64,000 nt of DNA from Actinoalloteichus fjordicus. Lineage in GTDB: Bacteria > Actinomycetota > Actinomycetes > Mycobacteriales > Pseudonocardiaceae. The translations under genes were made by a program, and so were the position numbers. Location: the NCBI RefSeq assembly GCF_001941625.1, contig NZ_CP016076.1:3038001-3102000 (forward strand), written 5' to 3'. The notes beneath the pieces are model-generated. The model was not told where the DNA came from. It worked only from the letters and a program-made list of their open reading frames with translations, and did no database searches. Below, piece after piece: positions 44,893-52,772 of the stretch (its first letter is position 1; every line of letters starts with the position of its first letter).

Positions 44893-46185
44893 ATGCGGAT
44901 ACTCCTGGTGGCCGCGCCCGGCGTCGGGCACCTGCTGCCCGCCGTGCCGACGATGTGGGCGGCGCGTGCCGCAGGCCACGAGATCCTGGTGGCGACCACC
45001 GGGCCGAGCCTGGACATGGCGGTCCGCTCCGGCTTACCCGCCGTCGACGTCTCGCCAGACGGCAGCGCCACCGCCGGCTACCATCAACTGGCGCCCCGCG
45101 CCCTCGCCCGCCGCACGGCAGGCGAACACGCCACCGAGGGCGATCCCGCCGCACAGTGGCAGGGGATGACCGCCGCGTTCGGAAGTTCCTGGTCGGCGGT
45201 CCGAGACCACCGACCCGCCGAGGACGCCGACTTCCTGGCCTCGTTGTTCGCCGTGAGCGGCCGGATGATCGACGGGACCGTGCGCATCGCCCGTGACTGG
45301 CGAGCCGACCTCCTCGTGTTCACCTCGTTCCTCGCGGCAGGCGAGATCGCCGCGACCGCGGTCGGCATCCCCTCGGTTCTGCACGGCATGGGCCTGCCCC
45401 ATCCGCCCGCCACCGGACTGCTGGGCGTGCTCGACGACGTCGCGACCCGCCACGGCGTCGCGGACCGTCTCGAACCGCCCGCCGCCGTGGTCGACCTGTG
45501 CCCCGAGATCCTGCGCCCGCCGAGGTCGGCTCGCGGACTGCCGCTGCGCTACGTGCCCTACAACGGCGGCGCGTTGCTCAGCGACGTGGTCTGCGCGGTG
45601 CCCCGACGTCCTCGGATCTGCCTGACGATGGGCTCGGTGCTGCCGGGCGCGGGCGTGGACGAGGTGGTCCAGTCGGCGATCACGGTGGCGGCGGCCCGCG
45701 ACGCCGAGGTCGTCCTCGCCGTCGACACGCCGGACGAGACGATCCGCAGGCGACTGCCGTCGAACGTCATCGTGTCCGGCTGGGTCCCGCTCAGTTCGGT
45801 GCTGCCGCACTGCTCGGTGGTGGTCCACCACGGTGGATCGGGCACTACCTTCACCGCGTTCGCCCACGGCACCCCGCAGCTCGTGCTGCCGAGAATGGCC
45901 GATCAGCCCTTGAACGCCGACGCGGTGCGGCGCAGCGGATCGGGCGTCGTGCTCGCCGAGCGGGACCTCGACGTCGCCACGCTGACCAGCAGTCTCGACC
46001 ACGTCCTGGGCTCCGCCGACATCCGGCGCAGCTGCGCGCTGGTCCGTGCCGAGATCGAGGCGATGCCCGGCCCGGAGGCACTCCTCGTCCGACTCGCCGA
46101 ACTCGGCGGTCGGCAGGCGTCGCCCCCCGCGCCGCGCGGGCAGGCGGACCCGGCCCGCTCCGCCGCACCGGGCTCCGCCGACTAG
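44893..46185 (+). CDS. Glycosyltransferase, GT-B MGT/EryCIII-like
   Basis: This is a 430-residue GT-B enzyme of the family that glycosylates natural products. The N-terminal domain starts with MRILLVAAPGVGHLLPAVP, and the C-terminal donor-binding domain has VVHHGGSGTTFTAFAHGTPQ and PRMADQPLNADAV. Its ribosome site is GGAAGGGG. No polyketide, nonribosomal peptide or deoxysugar genes are in the window, so the acceptor could be a metabolite or an exogenous antibiotic (a detoxifying role). A hairpin follows the stop. Confidence 0.9.
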   Translation: MRILLVAAPGVGHLLPAVPTMWAARAAGHEILVATTGPSLDMAVRSGLPAVDVSPDGSATAGYHQLAPRALARRTAGEHATEGDPAAQWQGMTAAFGSSWSAVRDHRPAEDADFLASLFAVSGRMIDGTVRIARDWRADLLVFTSFLAAGEIAATAVGIPSVLHGMGLPHPPATGLLGVLDDVATRHGVADRLEPPAAVVDLCPEILRPPRSARGLPLRYVPYNGGALLSDVVCAVPRRPRICLTMGSVLPGAGVDEVVQSAITVAAARDAEVVLAVDTPDETIRRRLPSNVIVSGWVPLSSVLPHCSVVVHHGGSGTTFTAFAHGTPQLVLPRMADQPLNADAVRRSGSGVVLAERDLDVATLTSSLDHVLGSADIRRSCALVRAEIEAMPGPEALLVRLAELGGRQASPPAPRGQADPARSAAPGSAD

Positions 46186-46193
46186 CGCGGTGC

Positions 46194-46212
46194 GGCGGCG
46201 CGGCCTGCCGCC
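46194..46212 (+). terminator. Hairpin after the glycosyltransferase
   Basis: GGCGGC (46194-46199) and GCCGCC (46207-46212) form a 6-bp stem with a 7-nt loop, about 9 bp after the stop. Confidence 0.45.
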
Positions 46213-46289
46213 GACAGGACCGCTGGTGAATCGCCCCCGTCTGTGCGGCCAGGGTCGGCGAGATCACCCCCGGCCGGAAGGCCACCAGA

Positions 46290-46414
46290 CACCGCAGCCT
46301 GCCCGGTGCGGCGGTGGCCAGACCCAGCGCGGCGTAGACGACGAGCCCGATGCCGATCACGTCGGCGCGCAGGAGCTCGCGCGCGTTGTTGATGAGACAG
46401 CCCAGTCCGGCGTC
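46290..46414 (-). pseudogene. Relic of an SsuC/TauC-type ABC permease
   Basis: A stretch of about 42 codons reads DAGLGCLINNARELLRADVI, then GIGLVVYAALGLATAAPGRL, with no open gene around it. This matches the C-terminal cytoplasmic-loop and last membrane segment of sulfonate/nitrate/taurine-type ABC permeases (GLGYxIxNARExLxxDxVxxGxxxYAxLGxxAD). The rest of the permease and its partners are absent. It lies between the glycosyltransferase and the mtnD terminator and marks a lost sulfur- or nitrogen-source importer. Confidence 0.65.
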
Positions 46415-46456
46415 GCGTTGACCTGTTCACCGACGCCCCGGCCACGAGGCACTAGA

Positions 46457-46484
46457 GGCCGCGCGGGAACGCTCCCGCGCGGCC
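46457..46484 (-). terminator. Terminator of the mtn genes
   Basis: A perfect 12-bp stem, GGCCGCGCGGGA (46457-46468) with TCCCGCGCGGCC (46473-46484) and a 4-nt loop, begins about 35 bp after the mtnD stop. It would also stop transcripts from the left. Confidence 0.75.
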
Positions 46485-46518
46485 GGAGAGAGAACAGCTG
46501 AACCGTCGTGCCCCGGGG

Positions 46519-47097
46519 TCAGCCCCGCCCGGCGGCCAGCTCGTCGAAGCTGGGGAAGCGGTGTGCGATGGAGTCCTCGATGAAGTCGCCCACCCAGCCC
46601 TCCTCGTCGTGGAAGAACCGCACCGACACGTAGTCCGGCCGGGAGCCCATGTCGAACCAGTGCGTGGTGTTCGCGGGCACGCTCAGCAGATCGCCCGCCT
46701 CGCACAGCACCGCGTGCACCTTGCCGTCGACGTGCAGGTAGAACACCCCGGAACCCCTGGCGAAGAAGCGGTCCTCGTCGTCGTCATGGGTGTGCTCGGA
46801 CAGGAAGCGCTTCCGGGCGGATGCCGCCTTCTCCTGCCACTCCGCGTCATCGCTCGGCGTCATGTGCAGCGCGTCGACCAGCACATAACCCTGTTCGTCG
46901 ATCACCTTGTCGACGCGCTCCCGATAGGCGGTGAGCACCTCCTCGGAGGTGGGCTCGGCGGGCAGGTCCGTCACCACGGGCCACTGCTCGAAGCGGACCT
47001 TCAGCTCGGCGAGGACCGCGCTGATCTCCTGGGGGTCCTCCGTGCGTCGCAGCACCGAGGTCGGATCGTCCTCGGGCCAGACCGTCAACAACGTCAT
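46519..47097 (-). CDS. mtnD: Acireductone dioxygenase
   Basis: This is a 192-residue cupin that oxidises acireductone with O2 to formate and 4-methylthio-2-oxobutyrate (with Fe2+) or to methylthiopropionate, formate and CO (with Ni2+). The metal ligands are in EHTHDDDEDRFF (His102, His104, Glu108) and His146 in TTHWFDMG. It is the last step of the methionine salvage pathway before the transamination. The ATG overlaps the mtnB stop by 1 bp (TGATG), so translation is coupled. Length is normal; no residue is missing. It ends the leftward operon and is followed by a strong terminator. Confidence 0.95.
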   Translation of the reverse strand: MTLLTVWPEDDPTSVLRRTEDPQEISAVLAELKVRFEQWPVVTDLPAEPTSEEVLTAYRERVDKVIDEQGYVLVDALHMTPSDDAEWQEKAASARKRFLSEHTHDDDEDRFFARGSGVFYLHVDGKVHAVLCEAGDLLSVPANTTHWFDMGSRPDYVSVRFFHDEEGWVGDFIEDSIAHRFPSFDELAAGRG

Positions 47098-47774
47098 CAC
47101 GTCCACCTGCCTCTCGCCGTGTGCTCCCCGGCGTCGGCCCTGGTCTCCAGGGTGAACCGGAGCAGCCACTCCAGGCACTCCGCGCGATTCCGCGCCGAAT
47201 GCAGGTCCTCTCCCCACACATACAGGCCGTGCCGAGCCACGATCAATGCCGGGGTCGCCGGATCGAACCCCGCCTCGAAGGCGTCGCCGAGGACGGTCAT
47301 GTCCTGGCTGTTGGCCACCACCGGCACCGTCACCACGTCGTCGTGCGCGGCACGGCCGAAGCCCTTGAGCATCTCCAGGTCGCGCAGCTCCACACCTGCG
47401 GGCCACCGCTCGGCCGCGACCACCGGGGCGAGCACATGGACGTGCACGACGGCGCCCGCCCCGGCGACGGCGGCGATCCTGGCATGCAGCCCGGCCTCCG
47501 CCGACGGCCTGCGGGCAGGCTCGGGGCCGCCGGGCACCGCCTCGCCCGACCCGTCGACGACGACGAAGTCCCGCGAGGTCAGCTCGTCCTTGTCCAGCCC
47601 GCTGGCGGTCACGGCCAGCCGCAGCGGATCGTGGTTCAACGTCACCGACAGGTTCCCAGAGGTGCCGCGCATCCAGCCCATCCGCGTGTAGCGGGCGGCC
47701 TCCTGCGCCAGCGCCCGGCCCGCCTGGTCGAGCTGCGTCGCACTGGGCGTGAACGTCGTAGGGGAGTCGGTCAT
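47097..47774 (-). CDS. mtnB: Methylthioribulose-1-phosphate dehydratase
   Basis: This is a 225-residue class II aldolase/adducin-fold zinc enzyme which dehydrates 5-methylthioribulose-1-phosphate to 2,3-diketo-5-methylthiopentyl-1-phosphate. Recognisable are RGTSGNLSVTLN, the zinc ligands His111 and His113 (HVHVLAP), and ARHGLYVWGEDLHSARNRAE (third His). It overlaps mtnC by 4 bp and mtnD by 1 bp. Together with mtnA, mtnC and mtnD it makes the central part of methionine salvage. Length is typical. Confidence 0.95.
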   Translation of the reverse strand: MTDSPTTFTPSATQLDQAGRALAQEAARYTRMGWMRGTSGNLSVTLNHDPLRLAVTASGLDKDELTSRDFVVVDGSGEAVPGGPEPARRPSAEAGLHARIAAVAGAGAVVHVHVLAPVVAAERWPAGVELRDLEMLKGFGRAAHDDVVTVPVVANSQDMTVLGDAFEAGFDPATPALIVARHGLYVWGEDLHSARNRAECLEWLLRFTLETRADAGEHTARGRWT

Positions 47775-48508
47775 CGCGAATCGTCCTTTGCGGCCGCCAC
47801 GATCTCCACCTCGTCGAAGGACGCGATCGCCCGGTGCGGCCCGAAATCGGCCTCGGCGAAGGGCTCGCCCGACCTCGCCAGCCCGACGGTCTGCCAGCCC
47901 GCCTCGGCGGCGGCGTCGAGTTCGGCGGGCACGTCGGAGAGGAACACGATCTCGCCCGCAGGCGGATCGCCGAGGCCGGCCGCGATGGCCCGGTAGGACG
48001 GCGCCTCCCGCTTGGGCCCGGCGTTGACCGTGTCGAAGTGGTGGCGGAACAGGCCGGTGACGTCGCCTTCGTTGCTGTGGGAGAAGGAGGCGATCTGGCC
48101 TGCGACCGAGCCGGAGGAGAACACCGCCAAGTCCAGCCCGCCGTCCCGCCAGCGCCGCAGCGCCGGGAACGCGTCCGGGAAGTACTGCGAGATCAGCTCG
48201 CGTCGCGCGTAGCCCTCCTGCCAGATCAGGCCCTGGAGGCTCTTGAGCGGGGCGGCCTTGCGGTCGGCGTCCATCCAGGAGTGCAGCACCGCGACGATCT
48301 CGGCGGTGCCCGCGTCGGCGGGCAGTCCCGCCTCTGCCCTGGTCGCCTCGACGGCCGCGCGTACCTGCTCGTCCTCGGGGTGGGCGTCGATCCAGGGCCC
48401 GAGCCTCGGCCGCGCGTAGTCGTAGAGCACCACGTGCACCTGGCTCGTCGGGGTCAGGGTCCCCTCGATGTCGACCACGACCCAGCGGGCCGTCAGACTG
48501 CCGGTCAT
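47771..48508 (-). CDS. mtnC: Acireductone synthase (enolase-phosphatase)
   Basis: This is a 245-residue HAD-superfamily bifunctional enzyme: it enolises the diketo phosphate and then removes the phosphate to give acireductone. The nucleophile motif is VVVDIEGTLTP (Asp13, Glu15), with SSGSVAGQ (motif II), and FLSDVPAELDAA (motif IV). The family-typical GYARRELISQYFPD cap is present. It overlaps mtnB by 4 bp and mtnA by 4 bp. There is no sign of truncation. Confidence 0.95.
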   Translation of the reverse strand: MTGSLTARWVVVDIEGTLTPTSQVHVVLYDYARPRLGPWIDAHPEDEQVRAAVEATRAEAGLPADAGTAEIVAVLHSWMDADRKAAPLKSLQGLIWQEGYARRELISQYFPDAFPALRRWRDGGLDLAVFSSGSVAGQIASFSHSNEGDVTGLFRHHFDTVNAGPKREAPSYRAIAAGLGDPPAGEIVFLSDVPAELDAAAEAGWQTVGLARSGEPFAEADFGPHRAIASFDEVEIVAAAKDDSR

Positions 48509-49671
48509 GACGTCGTGTCCTCTCTGTTGCGGTGATAGTCGGCCAGCAGGCCGGGGTCCAGGGCGCCCCGATCGGTGACGACCCTGGTGACGAACCTCGG
48601 CGGGGTGACGTCGAACGCCGGGTAGTGCCCCCGCACCCGCAGACTCGCGGTGCGGCGTCCCAGCGTGTGCAGCACCTCGTCGCCGTCGCGGTACTCGATC
48701 GGGACGTCGGCGGCGGTGCGGGCGCCCGCGTCGGGCGTCTGCACCTGCGCGTAGAAGGGCACGTCGAAGGCGTGCGCGGCCACGGCGAGACCGAGGGTCC
48801 CGACCTTGTTGACCACGTGTCCGTCCATCGTGACCCGGTCCGCCGCCGTCACCAGCGCGGACACCAGCCCCTCCGCCAGGATCGAGGCGCCCATCCCGTC
48901 CGTGACGAGGGTGACGTCCACGCCCATCTCGGCCAGCGTCTCGGCGGTGAGCCGGGCGCCCTGGAGATACGGCCGCGTCTCGGTGCAGAAGAAGCGCAGT
49001 GTCCGACCGCGCCGCGCGGCGGCGGCGACCGTCTCCACCAGGTAGAGGTCGGCCCAGCAGTGGGTCAGCACCGTCGCGCCGTCGGGCAGCAGGGCCGCGG
49101 TGTGCTCGCCCAGCGCTCGGCTGCGGGATCGATAGTCCTCGTCACCGGCTCGCGCGCCGCGCAGGGCGGCCTCGACGAGGGCGTCCCCGGTGGGGAAGCC
49201 CGCAGGCGGCCGCGCCGCGTCGACACCTGCGGGGTCCGAGTCGGGTGTTCCCGGCTCCGACAGCTCGGCGAACACCGAGGCGACCGCCTTGCGCAGCGCG
49301 TCGTTGGTGGGACGGCTGGCGATCAGCGCCCGGCCTGCGGCGACCAGTCGGGAGTGGGCGGCGGGCGCGTCCAGATCGCGGGCCTGCCTGGCGGCCAGCA
49401 CCATCGCCCACAGTGCGGCGAAGTACGGCCCGGAGGACTGGGTGACCATGTCCTTGATGGCAGTCGCGACGTCCTCGGCAGTGCGGCAGTGCACCCACTG
49501 CCGCTCGAACGGGAAGACCCGCCGGTCCAGGATGTGCACCCCGTCGTCCGCCAGCCGCACGCTGTGCGCCAGGACCGGGCCCGGCGCCTCGGCCGGGGCG
49601 ATCGGGGCCTGCGGATCGGGCCCGCCGCTCGCCGCCCGCGTGGTCGCGGTGGGCTGCTCCGCCGCCGTCAT
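48505..49671 (-). CDS. mtnA: Methylthioribose-1-phosphate isomerase homologue, divergent
   Basis: This is a 388-residue eIF2B/MtnA-family protein placed first in the mtnA-C-B-D unit. The catalytic Cys is visible in ATVLTHCWADL (Cys205). The second catalytic residue, Asp240 in Bacillus subtilis MtnA (motif NGDVANK), lies 80 residues after the Cys; here the equivalent position, in MDGHVVNKVGTLGLAV, is His285. The C-terminal YPAFDVTPPRFVTRV matches the family. It should convert methylthioribose-1-phosphate to methylthioribulose-1-phosphate, but with this substitution the mechanism or substrate may differ. A 45-residue N-terminal extension precedes the core, with a GAGGAC site just before the ATG. 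Confidence 0.85.
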   Translation of the reverse strand: MTAAEQPTATTRAASGGPDPQAPIAPAEAPGPVLAHSVRLADDGVHILDRRVFPFERQWVHCRTAEDVATAIKDMVTQSSGPYFAALWAMVLAARQARDLDAPAAHSRLVAAGRALIASRPTNDALRKAVASVFAELSEPGTPDSDPAGVDAARPPAGFPTGDALVEAALRGARAGDEDYRSRSRALGEHTAALLPDGATVLTHCWADLYLVETVAAAARRGRTLRFFCTETRPYLQGARLTAETLAEMGVDVTLVTDGMGASILAEGLVSALVTAADRVTMDGHVVNKVGTLGLAVAAHAFDVPFYAQVQTPDAGARTAADVPIEYRDGDEVLHTLGRRTASLRVRGHYPAFDVTPPRFVTRVVTDRGALDPGLLADYHRNREDTTS

Positions 49672-49840
49672 GTCCTCACACCCCTGTTCCCGCTCGTCGT
49701 CTCTGTCTTGTCATGCGTCGCCTGCGGTCCGGCGGCTCGCCCTGCCGCCGGACCCGGGCTCCGTGACCCGGCCGCCGGCGCCGCCGAGACGGGCAGGCCA
49801 CCGGCCCGGACTCGGCGACTGGACTCCGCACCGGAGGCCC

Positions 49841-49892
49841 CGACCGAACCCGAACCCCGCGCACACCCGAACCCGGCGAGTCCGAACCCGAA
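49841..49892. repeat. Short CCGAACCCG repeats
   Basis: The hexamer-like unit CGAACC recurs about six times between mtnA and the SfnB-like gene (for example CCGAACCCG at 49844-49852, 49868 and 49882 regions). It may be a local slippage product or a leader element. No reading frame is affected. Confidence 0.5.
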
Positions 49893-49894
49893 TC

Positions 49895-51082
49895 TCAGCT
49901 GTAGCCCGTCACCGGCGGCAGCTCGCCGGTGAGCAGATGACGGCCGATCTCGCGGGCCTTGTAGCTCACCGGGTCGTGGAGCGTCAGCGTGCGGGCGTTG
50001 CGCCAGTAGCGGTCCAGCCCGTGGCGGGCGCCGGTGGCCCGTGCTCCGGTCAGCTCGAAGATCCTGGTGCCCACCTCGTTGACCACCTCGGTGCTCACGA
50101 CCTTCGCCCTGGAGATCAGCACCCCCAGCTTGCCGCGCCGCTCGGCCGTCAGCCCGGTGCCCAGCGCCTCGGCTGCCTCGAACGCGCGCGAGGCCGCGTC
50201 CACCAGCAGCGTCGCCGCCGTCAGCCGGGCGTCGAGCCTGCCGTACTCGGCGAGCACATACGGGTCGTCGGTCGCCGCCTCCACTCCCGACAGCGGCCAG
50301 GCGCGGGACTGCTCGGCCGTGTAACGGCCCGCCTCGCCGAGCGCGCCCTCGGCGATGGCGACGTGCAGTCTGCTCAGCAGCAGCTGGAAGCCCAGCGGGC
50401 TCAGCGAGTCCCGCCACGCGCGCGGCTCGTCCGGGGCGGGCTGCGCCCCCAGCACGTCGCCCTCGGGCACGAACGCATCAGTGAACTCGACGCCGCCGCT
50501 GGCCGACAGCCGTTGTCCGAGGTTGTCCCAGTCGCCCAGATAGCGGATTCCCGCCGCCGAGGCGTCCAGGGTGAAGGCGATCTTGCGGCCGGTGTCGGCC
50601 TCGGTGCCGCTGGCGATCAGCCGGTCGGCGACGCTGGCCCCGGTGGCGAAGAACTTCCGTCCGCTGACGGCCAGCCCGCCCGGCACCGCCCGGGCGACCA
50701 GCGCCGCGTCCCGAGGGTTGCTGACCCCGGCCCAGAACCAGCCGCCCTCGACCGTGGCGCGCTCCAGCCGGGCCTGCTGCTCCGGCACGTCGAACAGGCG
50801 GGTCCGCCAGAGCTGGAAGTAGTGATAGCCCAGCAGATGACCGATCGAGGCGTCCGCCGCCCCCACCGTGGCGATCACCCGGTGCGCGGTGGGCCAGTCG
50901 CCGCCCAGCCCGCCGTGCTCGACGGGCACCAGCAGCCGCAGCAGGCCGGACTCGCGCAGCAGTGCCACCTCTGCGACCGGCTCGGCGCCCCGGCGTTCCC
51001 GCTCGACGGCGTCGGCGCGCAGCCGCGCGGCCACCTCCTCGGCGATGTGCAGCACGCTCGGCTGTTCGATCGGCGTGCTCAT
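49895..51082 (-). CDS. SfnB/DszC-like flavin-dependent oxidoreductase
   Basis: This is a 395-residue member of the acyl-CoA dehydrogenase fold that works as an FMNH2-dependent monooxygenase (SfnB, DszC, SoxC group) on organosulfur compounds. N-terminal helices (AARLRADAVERERRGAEPVA, LRESGLLRLLVPVEHGGLGG), VSGRKFFATGASVADRL, and the C-terminal ELTGARATGARHGLDRYWRN are typical; the catalytic Glu of acyl-CoA dehydrogenases is absent. It overlaps the phosphorylase stop by 4 bp (ATGA) and so is part of the transporter operon. Its presence among methylthio-nucleoside genes suggests oxidation of a sulfur by-product, for example methanethiol, sulfide or a sulfone. This is an inference. Confidence 0.85.
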   Translation of the reverse strand: MSTPIEQPSVLHIAEEVAARLRADAVERERRGAEPVAEVALLRESGLLRLLVPVEHGGLGGDWPTAHRVIATVGAADASIGHLLGYHYFQLWRTRLFDVPEQQARLERATVEGGWFWAGVSNPRDAALVARAVPGGLAVSGRKFFATGASVADRLIASGTEADTGRKIAFTLDASAAGIRYLGDWDNLGQRLSASGGVEFTDAFVPEGDVLGAQPAPDEPRAWRDSLSPLGFQLLLSRLHVAIAEGALGEAGRYTAEQSRAWPLSGVEAATDDPYVLAEYGRLDARLTAATLLVDAASRAFEAAEALGTGLTAERRGKLGVLISRAKVVSTEVVNEVGTRIFELTGARATGARHGLDRYWRNARTLTLHDPVSYKAREIGRHLLTGELPPVTGYS

Positions 51083-51861
51083 ACTCGTTCTCCGCTCTCG
51101 GCCAAGGCGATCAGCGCGTCCAACACGACGTCGGCGCTGCGCCGTACCGCGTCCACGACGACCTGTCGGTGCGGCGCGTAGGTGGTGGCGTCCACGTCGT
51201 CGTCCCCTGCATAGCCGTCCACGACCAGTGCGCCACCCGCGCGCAGCCCGCGCAGGCTCGCGAACACGTACAGCGCCGACAACTCCATCTCGATGGCCGC
51301 CACCCCGGCCGCCGTGTACTCCCGCACCGGCAGGGTCAGCACCGCCGGGCTGAACGCCGCCCTGGTCCACACGACGCCGCGCCGATGCGTGACGCCGTGC
51401 GTGCGTGCCGCCGCCGTCAGCGCCAGCGTCGCCTCCGGCGTCGCGAAGGCCGGGTACTCCGGATGGACGAGCTGCTGGGAGACGCCGTCGTCGCGCACCG
51501 CGGCCTCGGCGATCACCAGGTCACCGTCGCCGATGTCGCGACGCAGCGATCCGGCCGTGCCGAAGCGCAGGAACGTGTGCACGCCCGCCTCGGCGAGTTC
51601 CGCGAACAGGCACACGGCGCCGGGTCCGCCGACGCCGTGCGAGGACACCACCAGCTCGACACCCCGCCAGGTGCCCGCATACGTCCGGTACTCGCGATTC
51701 TCGCCGATCAGCCTCCCCTCGGTGAGCCGGGCCGCGACGGCGTCGGCACGCGCGGGGTCGCCGACGACCAGGGCCAGGCCGGGCAGGCCGCGTCGGGGGA
51801 TCTTCGTCACGGGCAGCACGTCGGCCGTGCCCTCGGCCTGCGAGTCGGGGGAGTCGGTCAT
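51079..51861 (-). CDS. Nucleoside phosphorylase (PNP/UDP family), putative MTA phosphorylase
   Basis: This is a 260-residue NP-1 family enzyme: LALVVGDPARADAVA (phosphate loop), RFGTAGSLRRDIGDGDLVIA, and IEMELSALYVFASLRG (ribose-binding Met-Glu), followed by LVVDG. It cleaves a nucleoside with phosphate to base and ribose-1-phosphate. In this operon, between a nucleoside importer and the mtn genes, the logical substrate is 5'-methylthioadenosine, giving adenine and methylthioribose-1-phosphate, the MtnA substrate; a canonical mtnP or mtnN/mtnK pair is not seen. The base and sugar preference cannot be decided by eye. It overlaps both neighbours by 4 bp. Confidence 0.85.
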   Translation of the reverse strand: MTDSPDSQAEGTADVLPVTKIPRRGLPGLALVVGDPARADAVAARLTEGRLIGENREYRTYAGTWRGVELVVSSHGVGGPGAVCLFAELAEAGVHTFLRFGTAGSLRRDIGDGDLVIAEAAVRDDGVSQQLVHPEYPAFATPEATLALTAAARTHGVTHRRGVVWTRAAFSPAVLTLPVREYTAAGVAAIEMELSALYVFASLRGLRAGGALVVDGYAGDDDVDATTYAPHRQVVVDAVRRSADVVLDALIALAESGERV

Positions 51862-52772
51862 CGAGTGAGGGTCCCTTTCGCCTCGTCCCGTCGCCGGATG
51901 CGACGGCTGGAGAGGAACAGTGCCACGAGGGTCACCACGTACGGCGCGGCGTCCGCCGCCTGCTGCGGAAGGCCCACGGCCTGGAGCCGGAAGCCGAACG
52001 CCTCGGCGAGACCGAACAGCAGTGCCGCCAGGAACACGCCGATCGGTGCCGCCAGACCCAGCATGACGGCGACCACCGCGATCCAGCCACGTCCCGCCGT
52101 CATGTTCTCGGCGAACAAGGTCACATTGCCCAACGCGAGCTGGGCGCCGCCGAGCCCGCACAGCGCGCCGCCCACGACGATCGCGCCGTAACGGTGTCGG
52201 GTGACGCTCACGCCCAGGTTCGTCGCCGCCTCGGGGTTCTCGCCGACGCCGCGCAGCCGCAGGCCCCACGGATGCCGGTAGAGCAGCACCGCGAGCCCCG
52301 CCACCGCCAGCCAGGAGAGATAGAGCAGCGGGGAATGGCCCGACAGCACCGGGCCGAGCACGGGGACGTCGGCCAGCAGCGGGATGTCGACCCGCCCCAG
52401 GCCCTGCAACGCGGGGTCGCTGAAACTGCCCTGCGTGCCGAACACCGTGCGCAGCAGGAAGGCCGTCAACCCCACCGCCAGCATGTTCATCGCCACCGAC
52501 AGCACGATCGGATCGGCGCCCAGCGTCACGTGGCCGACCGCCAGGATCAGCGAGAACGCCGCCGAGGCCGCCATCGCCGCGAGCACGCCCACCCAGGCGC
52601 TGCCGCTGAACCAGCTGCCCGCCACGCCCGCGAAGCAGCCGACGAGCATGGTGCCCTCCAACGAGATGTTGAAGACCCCCGCCCGTTGACACAGCGCCCC
52701 GGCCAGGGCGGCGAACAGGATCGGGGTGAGGGCCCGCAGCGCGGCGGCGAACAGTGCCGGATCGATCGTCAT
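51858..52772 (-). CDS. BMP-type nucleoside ABC transporter permease 2
   Basis: This is a 304-residue integral membrane protein of the LivH/NupQ-type permease family, with about eight hydrophobic segments. Blocks: CQRAGVFNISLEGTMLVGCF, GADPIVLSVAMNMLAVGLTA, RLRGVGENPEAATNLGVSV (the coupling-loop signature) and PYVVTLVALFLSSRR. It pairs with the 341-residue permease that ends 4 bp inside it. It belongs to the importer whose binding protein is at 55373-56407. Confidence 0.92.
   Translation of the reverse strand: MTIDPALFAAALRALTPILFAALAGALCQRAGVFNISLEGTMLVGCFAGVAGSWFSGSAWVGVLAAMAASAAFSLILAVGHVTLGADPIVLSVAMNMLAVGLTAFLLRTVFGTQGSFSDPALQGLGRVDIPLLADVPVLGPVLSGHSPLLYLSWLAVAGLAVLLYRHPWGLRLRGVGENPEAATNLGVSVTRHRYGAIVVGGALCGLGGAQLALGNVTLFAENMTAGRGWIAVVAVMLGLAAPIGVFLAALLFGLAEAFGFRLQAVGLPQQAADAAPYVVTLVALFLSSRRIRRRDEAKGTLTR

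Noticed and set aside
44893-46185. An antibiotic biosynthesis cluster around the glycosyltransferase
   Set aside because: No polyketide, peptide synthetase or deoxysugar genes were found in the window.
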